Under the pieces are notes generated by a model. The model saw nothing but the letters and a program-made list of their open reading frames with translations. It searched no databases and had not been told where the DNA came from. Of a stretch of 64,000 nucleotides of DNA, positions 1-7,106 are shown piece by piece; within the stretch, counting starts at the first letter, position 1; each line of letters starts with the position of its first letter. The DNA is taken from NCBI GenBank assembly GCA_017960885.1, contig JAGCYI010000230.1, forward strand, positions 17,404 to 81,403, in the 5' to 3' direction. This stretch comes from Bacteroidales bacterium (GTDB lineage Bacteria > Bacteroidota > Bacteroidia > Bacteroidales > UBA3824). Position numbers and translations under genes: made by a program.

Positions 1-543
1 GCTGCCTGGCACTATTGCCGACATTGTGATTGCAGGAAACATTCTTTTTTGTTTTATGTTGCTTGTACACAATGATTTAATTTCTGGTAGAATAAACTCT
101 GTTTCCTTTGGAGTGGGATAGTCGCATATTGTAGAAAGTCCATATTTTATGTTGTGAATCTTGGTGGTGAACGGGGCTTTTACCGAATCGCAATAAACAA
201 AAGCTGTATCGTATTGGCGGTTTTTTATCAGGAGTTTCACATAGCTGAAATAGTATTGGGAGTTGCTTCCTGCATGAGGAAGAACATATTTTTCAAAATG
301 GTTGAGAGCATTTTTGAAGTCATAGGCAATTTCATAACATTCAATTGCTTTAATTGAGTAATCTAAACTATTGCTATAACTGTTTTTGGCAAGACGTCCG
401 TACTCTTCGGCTGCGAAATGATACTGCTGTGTGTTGTAAAGGTATTGCGCAAACACTTTGGTGTGCGCTGTGTCGTAAAGGTTCTGCCCTTTTGAAATGT
501 TAGCTGCCAGAACTGTTAATATGAATACAAAAGCATATCTCAT
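1..543 (-). CDS. Exported repeat-type protein, C-terminus beyond window
   Basis: Partial gene of 181 visible codons that runs off the left edge. It starts with a typical signal peptide (MRYAFVFILTVLAANISKG, then QN), followed by a helical, Tyr- and Ala-rich region with paired short helices (for example YNTQQYHFAAEEYGRL and YEIAYDFKNALNHFEKY) that looks TPR-like. The last visible residues, MSAIVPGS, resemble the start of a small Pro-Gly membrane hairpin seen in Bacteroidetes proteins encoded next to YidD; that resemblance is from memory and is inference. Its ATG overlaps the stop of the upstream YidD-fusion gene (ATGA), so the two are probably translationally coupled. Function unknown. Confidence 0.7.
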   Translation of the reverse strand, partial: MRYAFVFILTVLAANISKGQNLYDTAHTKVFAQYLYNTQQYHFAAEEYGRLAKNSYSNSLDYSIKAIECYEIAYDFKNALNHFEKYVLPHAGSNSQYYFSYVKLLIKNRQYDTAFVYCDSVKAPFTTKIHNIKYGLSTICDYPTPKETEFILPEIKSLCTSNIKQKRMFPAITMSAIVPGS

Positions 544-1466
544 TTTTTCCGTTTCAAAGGATAGTCGATAAGGCGGTTGCGATTTTCGTCGAAAATGTAT
601 CCGTTTTTGTCGATGCCGTTGCATCTTAACAAACGGTCGAATGTGTCGGCAAAACCGTAAAAAAATCCGTTTTGGCTGAATGTTATTTTGCTATATTGCG
701 AACACGACGGATAAAAACTGCATTGCTGTATGTCTTGAGGCGATATTATTCTCTTGTAAAATGCGAATAGTCCGTTGTAAAATGTTTTTCCTTCTTCTTC
801 GCATAGAGAATCGCGTTGAAATGCCTCTGTGGGGTAGATTTTTGACGAGTCAGGCTCAAATTTGTCGAACTCTATGTGGCTGTAAATATTCTTGACGTAG
901 AGCTCTTTTTCGCCGTATGTTACGGATATTGTGCGAGTTGGAAAATCTACGCCTCCGATGGTTTCGTAGTCGTAATAAAAAGTCTTACCAATTACTGAGT
1001 CGTTTTTATCGAACATTATTTCGGCATCCAAGCGGTTGCCAGTTTGCGATGTCATTATTTTGCAAACTATGGTTTGGTTGTGTTTGAGCAGGGTGTCGGC
1101 GATTTGCGGTGGTAGCTTATACGTTGTGATAGCCGATGTGCCTCTTTTTGCCACCGCCACCGGCTCAAAATTGTAATCTGTTGCCGATGTGGCTGCAAAT
1201 CCAGCGTTGACAGCCTGGTAGAGAATCGACTGCTTGATTTGTGGTTGTCTTACTACAGTAGTTATTGTGGTTGGTAAAACATATTCTTGCACAAGTATTT
1301 GGCATCCTTGATGGTAGCTTAAATGCCCTTTTGAAAGAATGTTGATGGTTTTGCCGTCGGTAATTTCTTCTAAAAAGTCGGCTTCTACCGAAAAATGTAG
1401 CTGAGCTTCTGCGTTGATGCAGAGGCAAATAGATAGACACGCCGCTACTATTTTACCGAGAGCCAT
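540..1466 (-). CDS. Exported protein with C-terminal YidD domain
   Basis: 308 residues. Residues 1-22 form a signal peptide (hydrophobic core, AEAQ cleavage region). Residues about 25-215 are a beta-rich domain with no motif I recognise, loosely like a LolA/DUF4292-type lipoprotein-binding fold (inference). Residues about 229-285 match YidD, the small factor that assists YidC-mediated membrane insertion: YKRIISP at 237-243, CSFYPSCSQYS at 249-259 and LLRC at 279-282. Ordinary YidD is a 70-100-residue stand-alone protein on the cytoplasmic side of the inner membrane; here the domain sits behind a signal peptide, so its location should be periplasmic. The gene overlaps its upstream neighbour by 19 bp and its downstream neighbour by 4 bp. 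The YidD assignment is good; the role of the fusion is unknown. Confidence 0.8.
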   Translation of the reverse strand: MALGKIVAACLSICLCINAEAQLHFSVEADFLEEITDGKTINILSKGHLSYHQGCQILVQEYVLPTTITTVVRQPQIKQSILYQAVNAGFAATSATDYNFEPVAVAKRGTSAITTYKLPPQIADTLLKHNQTIVCKIMTSQTGNRLDAEIMFDKNDSVIGKTFYYDYETIGGVDFPTRTISVTYGEKELYVKNIYSHIEFDKFEPDSSKIYPTEAFQRDSLCEEEGKTFYNGLFAFYKRIISPQDIQQCSFYPSCSQYSKITFSQNGFFYGFADTFDRLLRCNGIDKNGYIFDENRNRLIDYPLKRKK

Positions 1467-1807
1467 TTTATCAACCCTCCCACAGCGGCGCCCGTTAAAC
1501 AGCCGAATATAGCGAGCTTAACCTCTCTACGGTCTCCGTGCTTGCAAGCGTATACGATAGCCACAGCAATGGGACCAGCTCCCGCGCCGTACAATGTGTA
1601 AGTGCCAATTGCCGACACAATAGAAGTGAACAGGAATGTGGGCATTCTTCCCGGCATTGCAGAATCGGTATAGCTTATAGCAATGCTGTCGGCTGTGGCA
1701 AATTTTTCGGCAATGCCAGCGTCTGAAAACAAATCGGGGTCTTCTCCGTCGGCGTAACTTGCTGTAAAACTGAATATCAACAATATAAGCGATAGTAGCT
1801 TCTTCAT
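1448..1807 (-). CDS. Small exported/membrane protein of unknown function
   Basis: 119 residues. The start at 1807 gives a clean signal peptide (MKKLLSLILLIFSFTASYA); an open frame extends further upstream but lies inside the preceding gene and lacks a signal-like start. The mature part has an acidic N-terminus (DGEDPDLFSDAG) and two Gly/Ala-rich hydrophobic segments (about residues 57-80 and 95-115) likely to be a membrane hairpin. It lies between the membrane protein gene at 1812-2306 (4 bp gap) and the YidD fusion (19 bp overlap), so the proteins are probably made together. The hairpin suggests a partner of the YidD-domain protein, but no family is recognised. Confidence 0.75.
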   Translation of the reverse strand: MKKLLSLILLIFSFTASYADGEDPDLFSDAGIAEKFATADSIAISYTDSAMPGRMPTFLFTSIVSAIGTYTLYGAGAGPIAVAIVYACKHGDRREVKLAIFGCLTGAAVGGLIKWLSVK

Positions 1808-1811
1808 TGTT

Positions 1812-2306
1812 TTATTTGTGTGATTTGCGTTCGAGATTTGCGTTGATATATTGGTTGAGCTGTTTTTCAAGCACTTCAACCTCGCTAGGAGAGAGCGACG
1901 AGATGTTGAAGTCGGGATAAGTGTAATTTTCCAGCTCGTGTTGCTTGTTGAGGCCGCGGATTGTGATCGACAATGTGCGACGTAGACCAAACAGCTGCTT
2001 TTTGATTATGTATTTGTGCAGCAATTGTTTCTTGATGCTGAATGCCACATGTTTGCGCAATATGGGGAATGCATTGTAGGTGCGTATCTCTATTGGGTCT
2101 TTGTCGTCGCAAAAACTGAAAAACGAGGGACGCAGAACCAGCAGCATAAAAAGAAACACTACGCCAAATATGATTCCTGACACTAACAGCGATATAGGAT
2201 GCGGTCGGTCAACATAATAGTAGATAAATGATCCTATACTGAGAAGGAATGTTGCTATATAAGCCAATCGGTATTTCGATGTCGATAAAAGGTTATCTGT
2301 GTACAT
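1812..2306 (-). CDS. Two-helix membrane protein, PH-like cytoplasmic part
   Basis: 164 residues. Two transmembrane helices at about residues 14-32 and 40-60 (LAYIATFLLSIGSFIYYY and a Val/Leu/Phe-rich segment), followed by a roughly 100-residue soluble region with alternating short strands and a C-terminal helix (SPSEVEVLEKQLNQYINANL). This is the layout of bacterial PH-domain membrane proteins, but no diagnostic motif is visible, so this is only a fold-level guess. It lies 28 bp after aroB and 4 bp before the next gene, inside the operon that ends with the YidD fusion. Confidence 0.7.
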   Translation of the reverse strand: MYTDNLLSTSKYRLAYIATFLLSIGSFIYYYVDRPHPISLLVSGIIFGVVFLFMLLVLRPSFFSFCDDKDPIEIRTYNAFPILRKHVAFSIKKQLLHKYIIKKQLFGLRRTLSITIRGLNKQHELENYTYPDFNISSLSPSEVEVLEKQLNQYINANLERKSHK

Positions 2307-2334
2307 ATTGTATAATGTTATCTATATTAAAAAA

Positions 2335-3390
2335 TTAAATATTCATTTGGTTGTAGAACGAGAAAGCCTGGCAGATGTCCTCTTCGGAGCAGTTGACGTC
2401 GTATTTATAGTTTCCAAAACCGCTTACGAGCGAGAACGATATTTTGCCGCCTGAGTTTTTCTTGTCGTGTTGCATTAGTTCAATAAGTGTTTTATAAGCC
2501 TCCATTCCGAACCGGAACGATGGGAAATATGTTCCAATCATTTTTGACACTTCGATGAGGTTTTGAATTGGAAATCCCATGTAGTGGTTGCTCAAAAATA
2601 GTTCGCATACTATGCCTGCAGCCACAGCCTCGCCATGTAGTAGGGGAGAAGGAGTTGAAAATGAGTAACTTTCGATTGCGTGACCTATGGTATGGCCAAA
2701 ATTGAGCATTTTTCTAAGTCCTTTTTCGGTGGGATCGGCAGATGTGAATTCGTTTTTTATCTTTATAGATGTTTCCACAAGTTGCGAAAGTAGTTGATAG
2801 TCTGGTTGTTTTGGGTCGAAAGGTAAAAGACTCTCAAAATAACCACGATCTACAAGAAGTGCATGTTTGATCATTTCGGCAAATCCTGAAATAATCTGCC
2901 TTTGGGGCAATGATTTTAAGAATGCAGAATCTACAATTACTTTGTGCGGATTGTTGAAAACTCCGATTTCGTTTTTAAAGTTTTGAAAGTCAACGGCTAA
3001 TTTGCCACCACACGAAGCGTCAACCTGGGCAAGCAGGGTAGTGGGCACGTTAACGAACTTTATTCCACGTTTGAAAAGCGATGCAGCCAGTCCGCCCATG
3101 TCGCCGATAACACCGCCGCCGATATTTACAAAAAGGCTTTTGCGGTCGGCACCTCCGTTGCTAAGGTTTGACCATATAACGCTCAGAGTGTCAATATTTT
3201 TGTATTGCTCGCCACTATGAATTTCTATTACCGACGCACCGCTTTGGCTGATGCAGGGTAGGAGAGGGAGGCAGTATTTGGCGGTGTTTTCGTCTACCAG
3301 CACAAAAACTTTTGACGGCACTCCTTTAATAATTTCCGACAAAACAGCGTCGGCATTTTGCGTACATACTACATTTTCAGGCAGATTCAT
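2335..3390 (-). CDS. aroB: 3-dehydroquinate synthase
   Basis: 351 residues, normal length for AroB. It converts DAHP to 3-dehydroquinate, the second step of the shikimate pathway, in the cytoplasm, using NAD and a divalent metal. Visible motifs in order: the NAD-binding GGGVIGDMGG near residue 91, PTTLLAQVDASCGGK near 116, the metal/substrate region GFAEMIKHAL near 168, and LNFGHTIGHAIE near 229 with HGEAVAAG near 252, which supply the metal-binding His residues. It is the first gene of a minus-strand operon; a Bacteroidetes -7 element lies at 3419-3426. The downstream genes have no obvious link to aromatic amino acids. Confidence 0.97.
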   Translation of the reverse strand: MNLPENVVCTQNADAVLSEIIKGVPSKVFVLVDENTAKYCLPLLPCISQSGASVIEIHSGEQYKNIDTLSVIWSNLSNGGADRKSLFVNIGGGVIGDMGGLAASLFKRGIKFVNVPTTLLAQVDASCGGKLAVDFQNFKNEIGVFNNPHKVIVDSAFLKSLPQRQIISGFAEMIKHALLVDRGYFESLLPFDPKQPDYQLLSQLVETSIKIKNEFTSADPTEKGLRKMLNFGHTIGHAIESYSFSTPSPLLHGEAVAAGIVCELFLSNHYMGFPIQNLIEVSKMIGTYFPSFRFGMEAYKTLIELMQHDKKNSGGKISFSLVSGFGNYKYDVNCSEEDICQAFSFYNQMNI

Positions 3391-3418
3391 GCTTATTTCG
3401 TGTGTTTGTTTTCGGTTT

Positions 3419-3426
3419 CAAAGATA
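3419..3426 (-). promoter_or_regulatory. Bacteroidetes -7 promoter element (aroB operon)
   Basis: Minus-strand TATCTTTG, a full match to TAnnTTTG, 29 bp before the aroB ATG. No clear TTTG at -33 is visible. Confidence 0.55.
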
Positions 3427-3508
3427 TAAAATTTGTTAAACATTATACATTACTAAATGTAATTATGCTTTTTTTTGAAATTTTATAACCGTGAATGAAA
3501 AAAATTGT

Positions 3509-3516
3509 TACTTTTG
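3509..3516 (+). promoter_or_regulatory. Bacteroidetes -7 promoter element (metK)
   Basis: TACTTTTG matches TAnnTTTG. The start of transcription predicted from it (about 3522) lies just upstream of the SAM-II aptamer at 3539, so the metK mRNA would carry the whole element. Confidence 0.6.
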
Positions 3517-3538
3517 CGGCAACAATATTGGGTATATA

Positions 3539-3592
3539 TCGCGGACGGATTTGGTTTGATTGCAACCGCTAAAAAAAATGCTAAAGCAACAC
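3539..3592 (+). ncRNA. SAM-II type riboswitch in metK leader
   Basis: The metK leader contains the SAM-II (SAM_alpha) core. GCGG (3541-3544) pairs with CCGC (3566-3569) as P1. The loop reads GATTT, nine variable bases, then TTGCAA, and aligns without gaps to the 18-nt loop of the crystallised SAM-II RNA as I remember it. An A-rich linker is followed by GCTAAAG (3580-3586), the conserved 3' pseudoknot strand. Loop bases GTT can pair with AAC (3588-3590) at the place where the known RNA pairs CC with GG, so the pseudoknot is kept by different bases. It ends about 58 nt before the metK start. Known role of the family: SAM binding lowers expression of SAM-synthesis genes. Confidence 0.82.
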
Positions 3593-3649
3593 TGCCTCCC
3601 TTTATTACTACCTCAAACTTATTTTAATAATCATAATTATTAACACATT

Positions 3650-4930
3650 ATGTCATATTTTTTCACATCCGAATCAGTTTCGGAAGGACATCCCGACAAA
3701 GTGGCAGACCAGATTTCTGACGCACTTTTGGATGAATTTTTAAAACAAGACTCCGAGAGCAAGGTGGCTTGTGAAACTTTTGTTACCACAGGTCTTGCAG
3801 TTTTGGGAGGCGAAGTTAAAACAGAGGCGTATGTCGACGTGCAGCAGACAGCCCGCGACGTTATCAACCGCATCGGTTACACCAAGGGAGAGTATATGTT
3901 CGACGGCAACAGCTGCGGCGTTATCTCCGCTATTCATGGTCAGAGCCAGGACATTAACCGTGGCGTTGAGCGCGAAGACCTCGACAATCAGGGCGCCGGC
4001 GACCAGGGTATGATGTTCGGATATGCTGTAAAAGAGTCGCAGAACCTTATGCCTTACAGCATCGAGCTCGCTCACAAACTTCTTATCGAACTTGCTGCCA
4101 TCCGCCGCGAGGGCAAGCAGATGACCTATCTCCGTCCCGACAGCAAGAGCCAGGTGACAATAGAATACGGCGACAACAATGTTGCAAAACGTATCGATAC
4201 CATTGTGATTTCTACTCAGCACGATGAGTTTATCAAAGCCGACACTCCTAAAAAGCAGCTCAAGGCCGACAAGGACATGGTTGCAAAAATTACCGAAGAT
4301 GTCCGCGACATTCTTATTCCACGCCTGCTGAAAAAACTCAGCGCAAAGGAGAAGGCTCTTTTCAAGGGCGACTACAAACTGCTGGTTAACCCCACTGGAA
4401 AATTTGTAATCGGTGGTCCTCACGGCGATACTGGTCTTACAGGCCGCAAGATAATTGTAGACACTTACGGTGGCAAGGGCGCACACGGCGGCGGAGCATT
4501 TTCTGGCAAAGACCCCTCTAAGGTAGACCGCAGCGCAGCATACGCTACCCGTCATATAGCCAAAAACTTAGTGGCTGCCGGTATTGCCGACGAATGCCTC
4601 GTGCAGGTGGCTTACGCTATCGGTGTGGCTCAGCCAGTTGGCTTGTATGTTAACACTTACGGCACAAGCAAGGTAAAAATCAGCGACGGCGAAATTGCAG
4701 AGAAACTTCTCAAGGTTTTCGACCTCCGTCCCGCTGCTATTATCCGCCGATTGAAACTTAAAAACCCGATTTTCTTGGATACAGCCGCTTACGGACATTT
4801 CGGTCGCGAGCCTTACTCCAAAAAAGTGGAAGTTTTTGAAAACGGTAAAAAGGTGAAAAAAGAGGTAGAGTTCTTCACGTGGGAAAAACTTGACTATGTA
4901 GACACTCTCAAAAAAGAATTCGGAATTTAA
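3650..4930 (+). CDS. metK: S-adenosylmethionine synthetase
   Basis: 426 residues, the longer form usual in Bacteroidetes. It makes S-adenosylmethionine from methionine and ATP in the cytoplasm. Motifs seen: [19 protein letters not shown] at residues 6-24 (ATP and Mg binding), [12 protein letters not shown] near 121, and [19 protein letters not shown] near 284 (substrate loop). It is monocistronic: a SAM-II type element lies in the leader (3539-3592) and a 13-bp hairpin follows the stop (4964-5000). Product feedback through the leader RNA is therefore likely. A 271-codon open frame on the opposite strand is a shadow of this gene. Confidence 0.98.
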   Translation: MSYFFTSESVSEGHPDKVADQISDALLDEFLKQDSESKVACETFVTTGLAVLGGEVKTEAYVDVQQTARDVINRIGYTKGEYMFDGNSCGVISAIHGQSQDINRGVEREDLDNQGAGDQGMMFGYAVKESQNLMPYSIELAHKLLIELAAIRREGKQMTYLRPDSKSQVTIEYGDNNVAKRIDTIVISTQHDEFIKADTPKKQLKADKDMVAKITEDVRDILIPRLLKKLSAKEKALFKGDYKLLVNPTGKFVIGGPHGDTGLTGRKIIVDTYGGKGAHGGGAFSGKDPSKVDRSAAYATRHIAKNLVAAGIADECLVQVAYAIGVAQPVGLYVNTYGTSKVKISDGEIAEKLLKVFDLRPAAIIRRLKLKNPIFLDTAAYGHFGREPYSKKVEVFENGKKVKKEVEFFTWEKLDYVDTLKKEFGI

Positions 4931-4963
4931 CCTTTTTTTTAAACTTATTATACAATATTTGGC

Positions 4964-5004
4964 AAGGAATATGGTTATTAATAATGCAACCATATTCCTT
5001 TTAT
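4964..5004 (+). terminator. Hairpin after metK
   Basis: A perfect 13-bp inverted repeat (4964-4976 with 4988-5000, arm AAGGAATATGGTT) with an 11-nt loop, followed by only TTTTATG. A probable intrinsic terminator, though the T-tract is short. Confidence 0.6.
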
Positions 5005-5079
5005 GTTGGTCAGAAACATAAAGGTTATTAATTACGTATAGTTGTTTAGTTATAACAACCATGGTTTATTGATTGAGAT

Positions 5080-5304
5080 ATGAATAAACAAAAAAAAATA
5101 TTATTCTTCGTTTCCTTTGCATTGTGTATGCTATTTAGTGGGGAATTGTTGGCAGGAGTCGGTAATGGAGGCAAGCCTCAGTATCCTGTTCCTCTCGATG
5201 GTGGTGTTTCTGCTCTTATAGCTGCTGGCGTGGCTTATGGAGTGAAAAAGTATCGCGACTATCGTTTAAGCAAGAGGGAAGAAGATAGCAAAACTTCTGA
5301 ATAG
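5080..5304 (+). CDS. Mini exosortase substrate, PID-CTERM-like
   Basis: 74 residues, nearly all targeting signals. Residues 1-25 are a signal peptide (FFVSFALCMLFSGELLA, cut before GVG). Residues 37-42 are VPLDGG, followed by a short hydrophobic segment (43-54, VSALIAAGVAYG) and a basic tail starting KKYRDYR. This is the tripartite C-terminal sorting signal of exosortase substrates and resembles the PID-CTERM form known in Bacteroidetes. Only about 11 residues (GVGNGGKPQYP) separate the two signals, so the processed product would be a short Gly/Pro peptide. The exosortase gene begins 14 bp after its stop, which supports a dedicated enzyme-substrate pair. The function of the mature peptide is unknown. 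Confidence 0.8.
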   Translation: MNKQKKILFFVSFALCMLFSGELLAGVGNGGKPQYPVPLDGGVSALIAAGVAYGVKKYRDYRLSKREEDSKTSE

Positions 5305-5318
5305 ACTATTAACTTTTT

Positions 5319-5861
5319 ATGTCTACCAGGTTTTATCATAGCTGGTCGCCGTTGGCAAAGGTGGGTTTTAATCTCGCAGTTGCGGCAGTGGCGGGTTTCC
5401 TTTTCTTTTTCTGTCTGAAAAAAAACTATTATGTGTTTGCCCTTTATGAGGAAGGGGTCTACCTTCTTACCGAGTTTATTGCTAATTCGGTAAAAAATAT
5501 TCTTAATCTATTTGGTTATCACTGCTATACATTTGGAAAAATAATAACCGACTCCTATGGTGGCGGACTTATTTTAGACCGAGGTTGTGTGGGACGCACA
5601 GTTTTGGTTGTGTTTTCTGCGTTTATAATCGCCACTCCTGCAGAGGTTAAGCGCAAGATACTCTATACGCTTGCCGGTTTTGTGGTGATAATTTTGCTTA
5701 ATATTCTCCGCTTAATTATGCTCATTCTTGTGGCACAATATCATCCAGATTGGTTCGACTTTACTCACGAATACCTTTTCAAATATATCCTTTACGCAGG
5801 TGTGTTTGGACTTTGGGTGTTGTGGGTAAGAAAATTCAGGTCTTCATCTTCTTCTTTTTAG
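5319..5861 (+). CDS. Exosortase family protein, XrtF-like
   Basis: 180 residues with four to five transmembrane helices (about 12-32, 38-65, 93-106, 113-140, 153-171). The exosortase/archaeosortase catalytic triad is in place: Cys90 in LDRGCVGRT, Arg131 in LNILRL, and His150 in FTHEYLFKY. Enzymes of this family cut a C-terminal sorting signal at the outer face of the inner membrane and transfer the protein to another group. The short length and the HEYLFKY segment fit the Bacteroidetes single-substrate exosortases (XrtF group), but the subgroup is from memory. The substrate is probably the upstream 74-residue protein. The last 26 bp overlap the end of the convergent gene at 5836-7092. Confidence 0.87.
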   Translation: MSTRFYHSWSPLAKVGFNLAVAAVAGFLFFFCLKKNYYVFALYEEGVYLLTEFIANSVKNILNLFGYHCYTFGKIITDSYGGGLILDRGCVGRTVLVVFSAFIIATPAEVKRKILYTLAGFVVIILLNILRLIMLILVAQYHPDWFDFTHEYLFKYILYAGVFGLWVLWVRKFRSSSSSF

Positions 5862-7092
5862 CAGCAGGGAAGAGCACGTTGTTGAGTATCAGTCGGTAAC
5901 CTGGAGAGTTGGGGTGAAGGTCGAGGTCGGTGGGAGGATCACCCACATAGTGCAGATAATCTTCGGGGTCGTGTCCGCCATACCATGTCCATGTGCCTTT
6001 TCCAAATTCGCCGTGTATGTAGCGGGCTTCGTTGGCTGCTTTGTTTTCGCCCATTATCAAGACCGAACTTTTTAAAACCTCTTTGCGATACGATGTTGTC
6101 TGTCCCATGAAACCGTCGATAATGTTTTCGTGGTTTTGACAGAGCATGGTGGGCACAGGGTCCCATTTGGCGGAGAACTCAAACAGAGTGAAAATGTCGT
6201 TGTCTTTTTGCACGCGTCTGGAATTTGTGGCGTCTATGTCGCTGTATTCGTATACGTTGGGGTTGAGTTCGAGTTTAAAATTCTTGAAGGCGAATGTGGC
6301 ATCAAAGTCGAGCTTCGACTGACAGTTGGGGTCGATGGGGTCGCCGTCGAACATTGATTGGCAGATGTCGGTGTTTTCGGCTGCGAGTGCAATATCGAAA
6401 CTGTCGGTGGCACTGCACATTGCAAACATAAATCCTCCGTTGCCTACAAACTGCTTTATGGTTTTTGCAACAGCCAGTTTTAGTTTAGACACTTTGGTGT
6501 ATCCCATTTTCTGTGCAAGTGCGTTAAATTCAATTACTTGGTTTTTGTACCACGGTACATTTTTGTACGACGCGTAAAATTTGCCGAACTGACCAGTGAA
6601 ATCCTCGTGGTGAACGTGCAGCCAGTCGTATTTTGACAGTTCTCCAGTGAGTATTTCCTCGTCGTATACCACTGTGTAGGGTATTTCGGCGTATGTTAGC
6701 ACCAGCATAACGGCATCGTCCCACGGTTTGTAGGTCTTGGGTGCGTAGACTGCTATTCTTGGAGCTTTTTCTAATTTGATATGCTCCATGTTAACATCGT
6801 TTCGCGAAATCTGCGCTAAAATATTGTCGGCTGCTGCGTCGGGAATCTGTTGGAAACTTACGTTTCTTACTCGGCAGATGGTGGCTATCTGGTCGGTATA
6901 GTCTGTTAGAAAACTTCCGCCGCGGTAGTTTAGAAGCCATTCTGCTGTAAATCCTGCCTCCAAAACCGAGTATGTAACGCCGTAGGCTTTTAGATGGTTT
7001 GTCTGGCTCTCGTCCATGGGAATCAGAATCTTCATGGCAGCGGAGGGCAGTGCAGAAATTATTACTATCAATATGGCGGCAATAATTCTCAT
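5836..7092 (-). CDS. Exported protein of the 'asparagine synthetase B-like' family
   Basis: 418 residues with a signal peptide (residues 1-19, ending SAAM). The family is common in Bacteroidetes and is often labelled asparagine synthetase B in databases, but the N-terminal Cys and ATP pyrophosphatase motifs of that enzyme are absent, so the label should not be taken as function. Recognisable family stretches are KILIPMDESQTNHLKAYG and WLLNYRGGSFL near the N-terminus, and a class I amidotransferase-like segment GGFMFAMCSATDSFDIALAA near 218-237, where the Cys could be a nucleophile. It is probably periplasmic. It lies 14 bp after dnaB and is probably co-transcribed with accA and dnaB. Role unknown. 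Confidence 0.75.
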   Translation of the reverse strand: MRIIAAILIVIISALPSAAMKILIPMDESQTNHLKAYGVTYSVLEAGFTAEWLLNYRGGSFLTDYTDQIATICRVRNVSFQQIPDAAADNILAQISRNDVNMEHIKLEKAPRIAVYAPKTYKPWDDAVMLVLTYAEIPYTVVYDEEILTGELSKYDWLHVHHEDFTGQFGKFYASYKNVPWYKNQVIEFNALAQKMGYTKVSKLKLAVAKTIKQFVGNGGFMFAMCSATDSFDIALAAENTDICQSMFDGDPIDPNCQSKLDFDATFAFKNFKLELNPNVYEYSDIDATNSRRVQKDNDIFTLFEFSAKWDPVPTMLCQNHENIIDGFMGQTTSYRKEVLKSSVLIMGENKAANEARYIHGEFGKGTWTWYGGHDPEDYLHYVGDPPTDLDLHPNSPGYRLILNNVLFPAAKKKKMKT

Positions 7093-7106
7093 AGGGTTAC
7101 AGGGTA

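Noticed and set aside
3740..4555. 271-codon open frame antisense to metK
   Set aside because: Shadow of the strongly biased metK codons; no start signals or family match.
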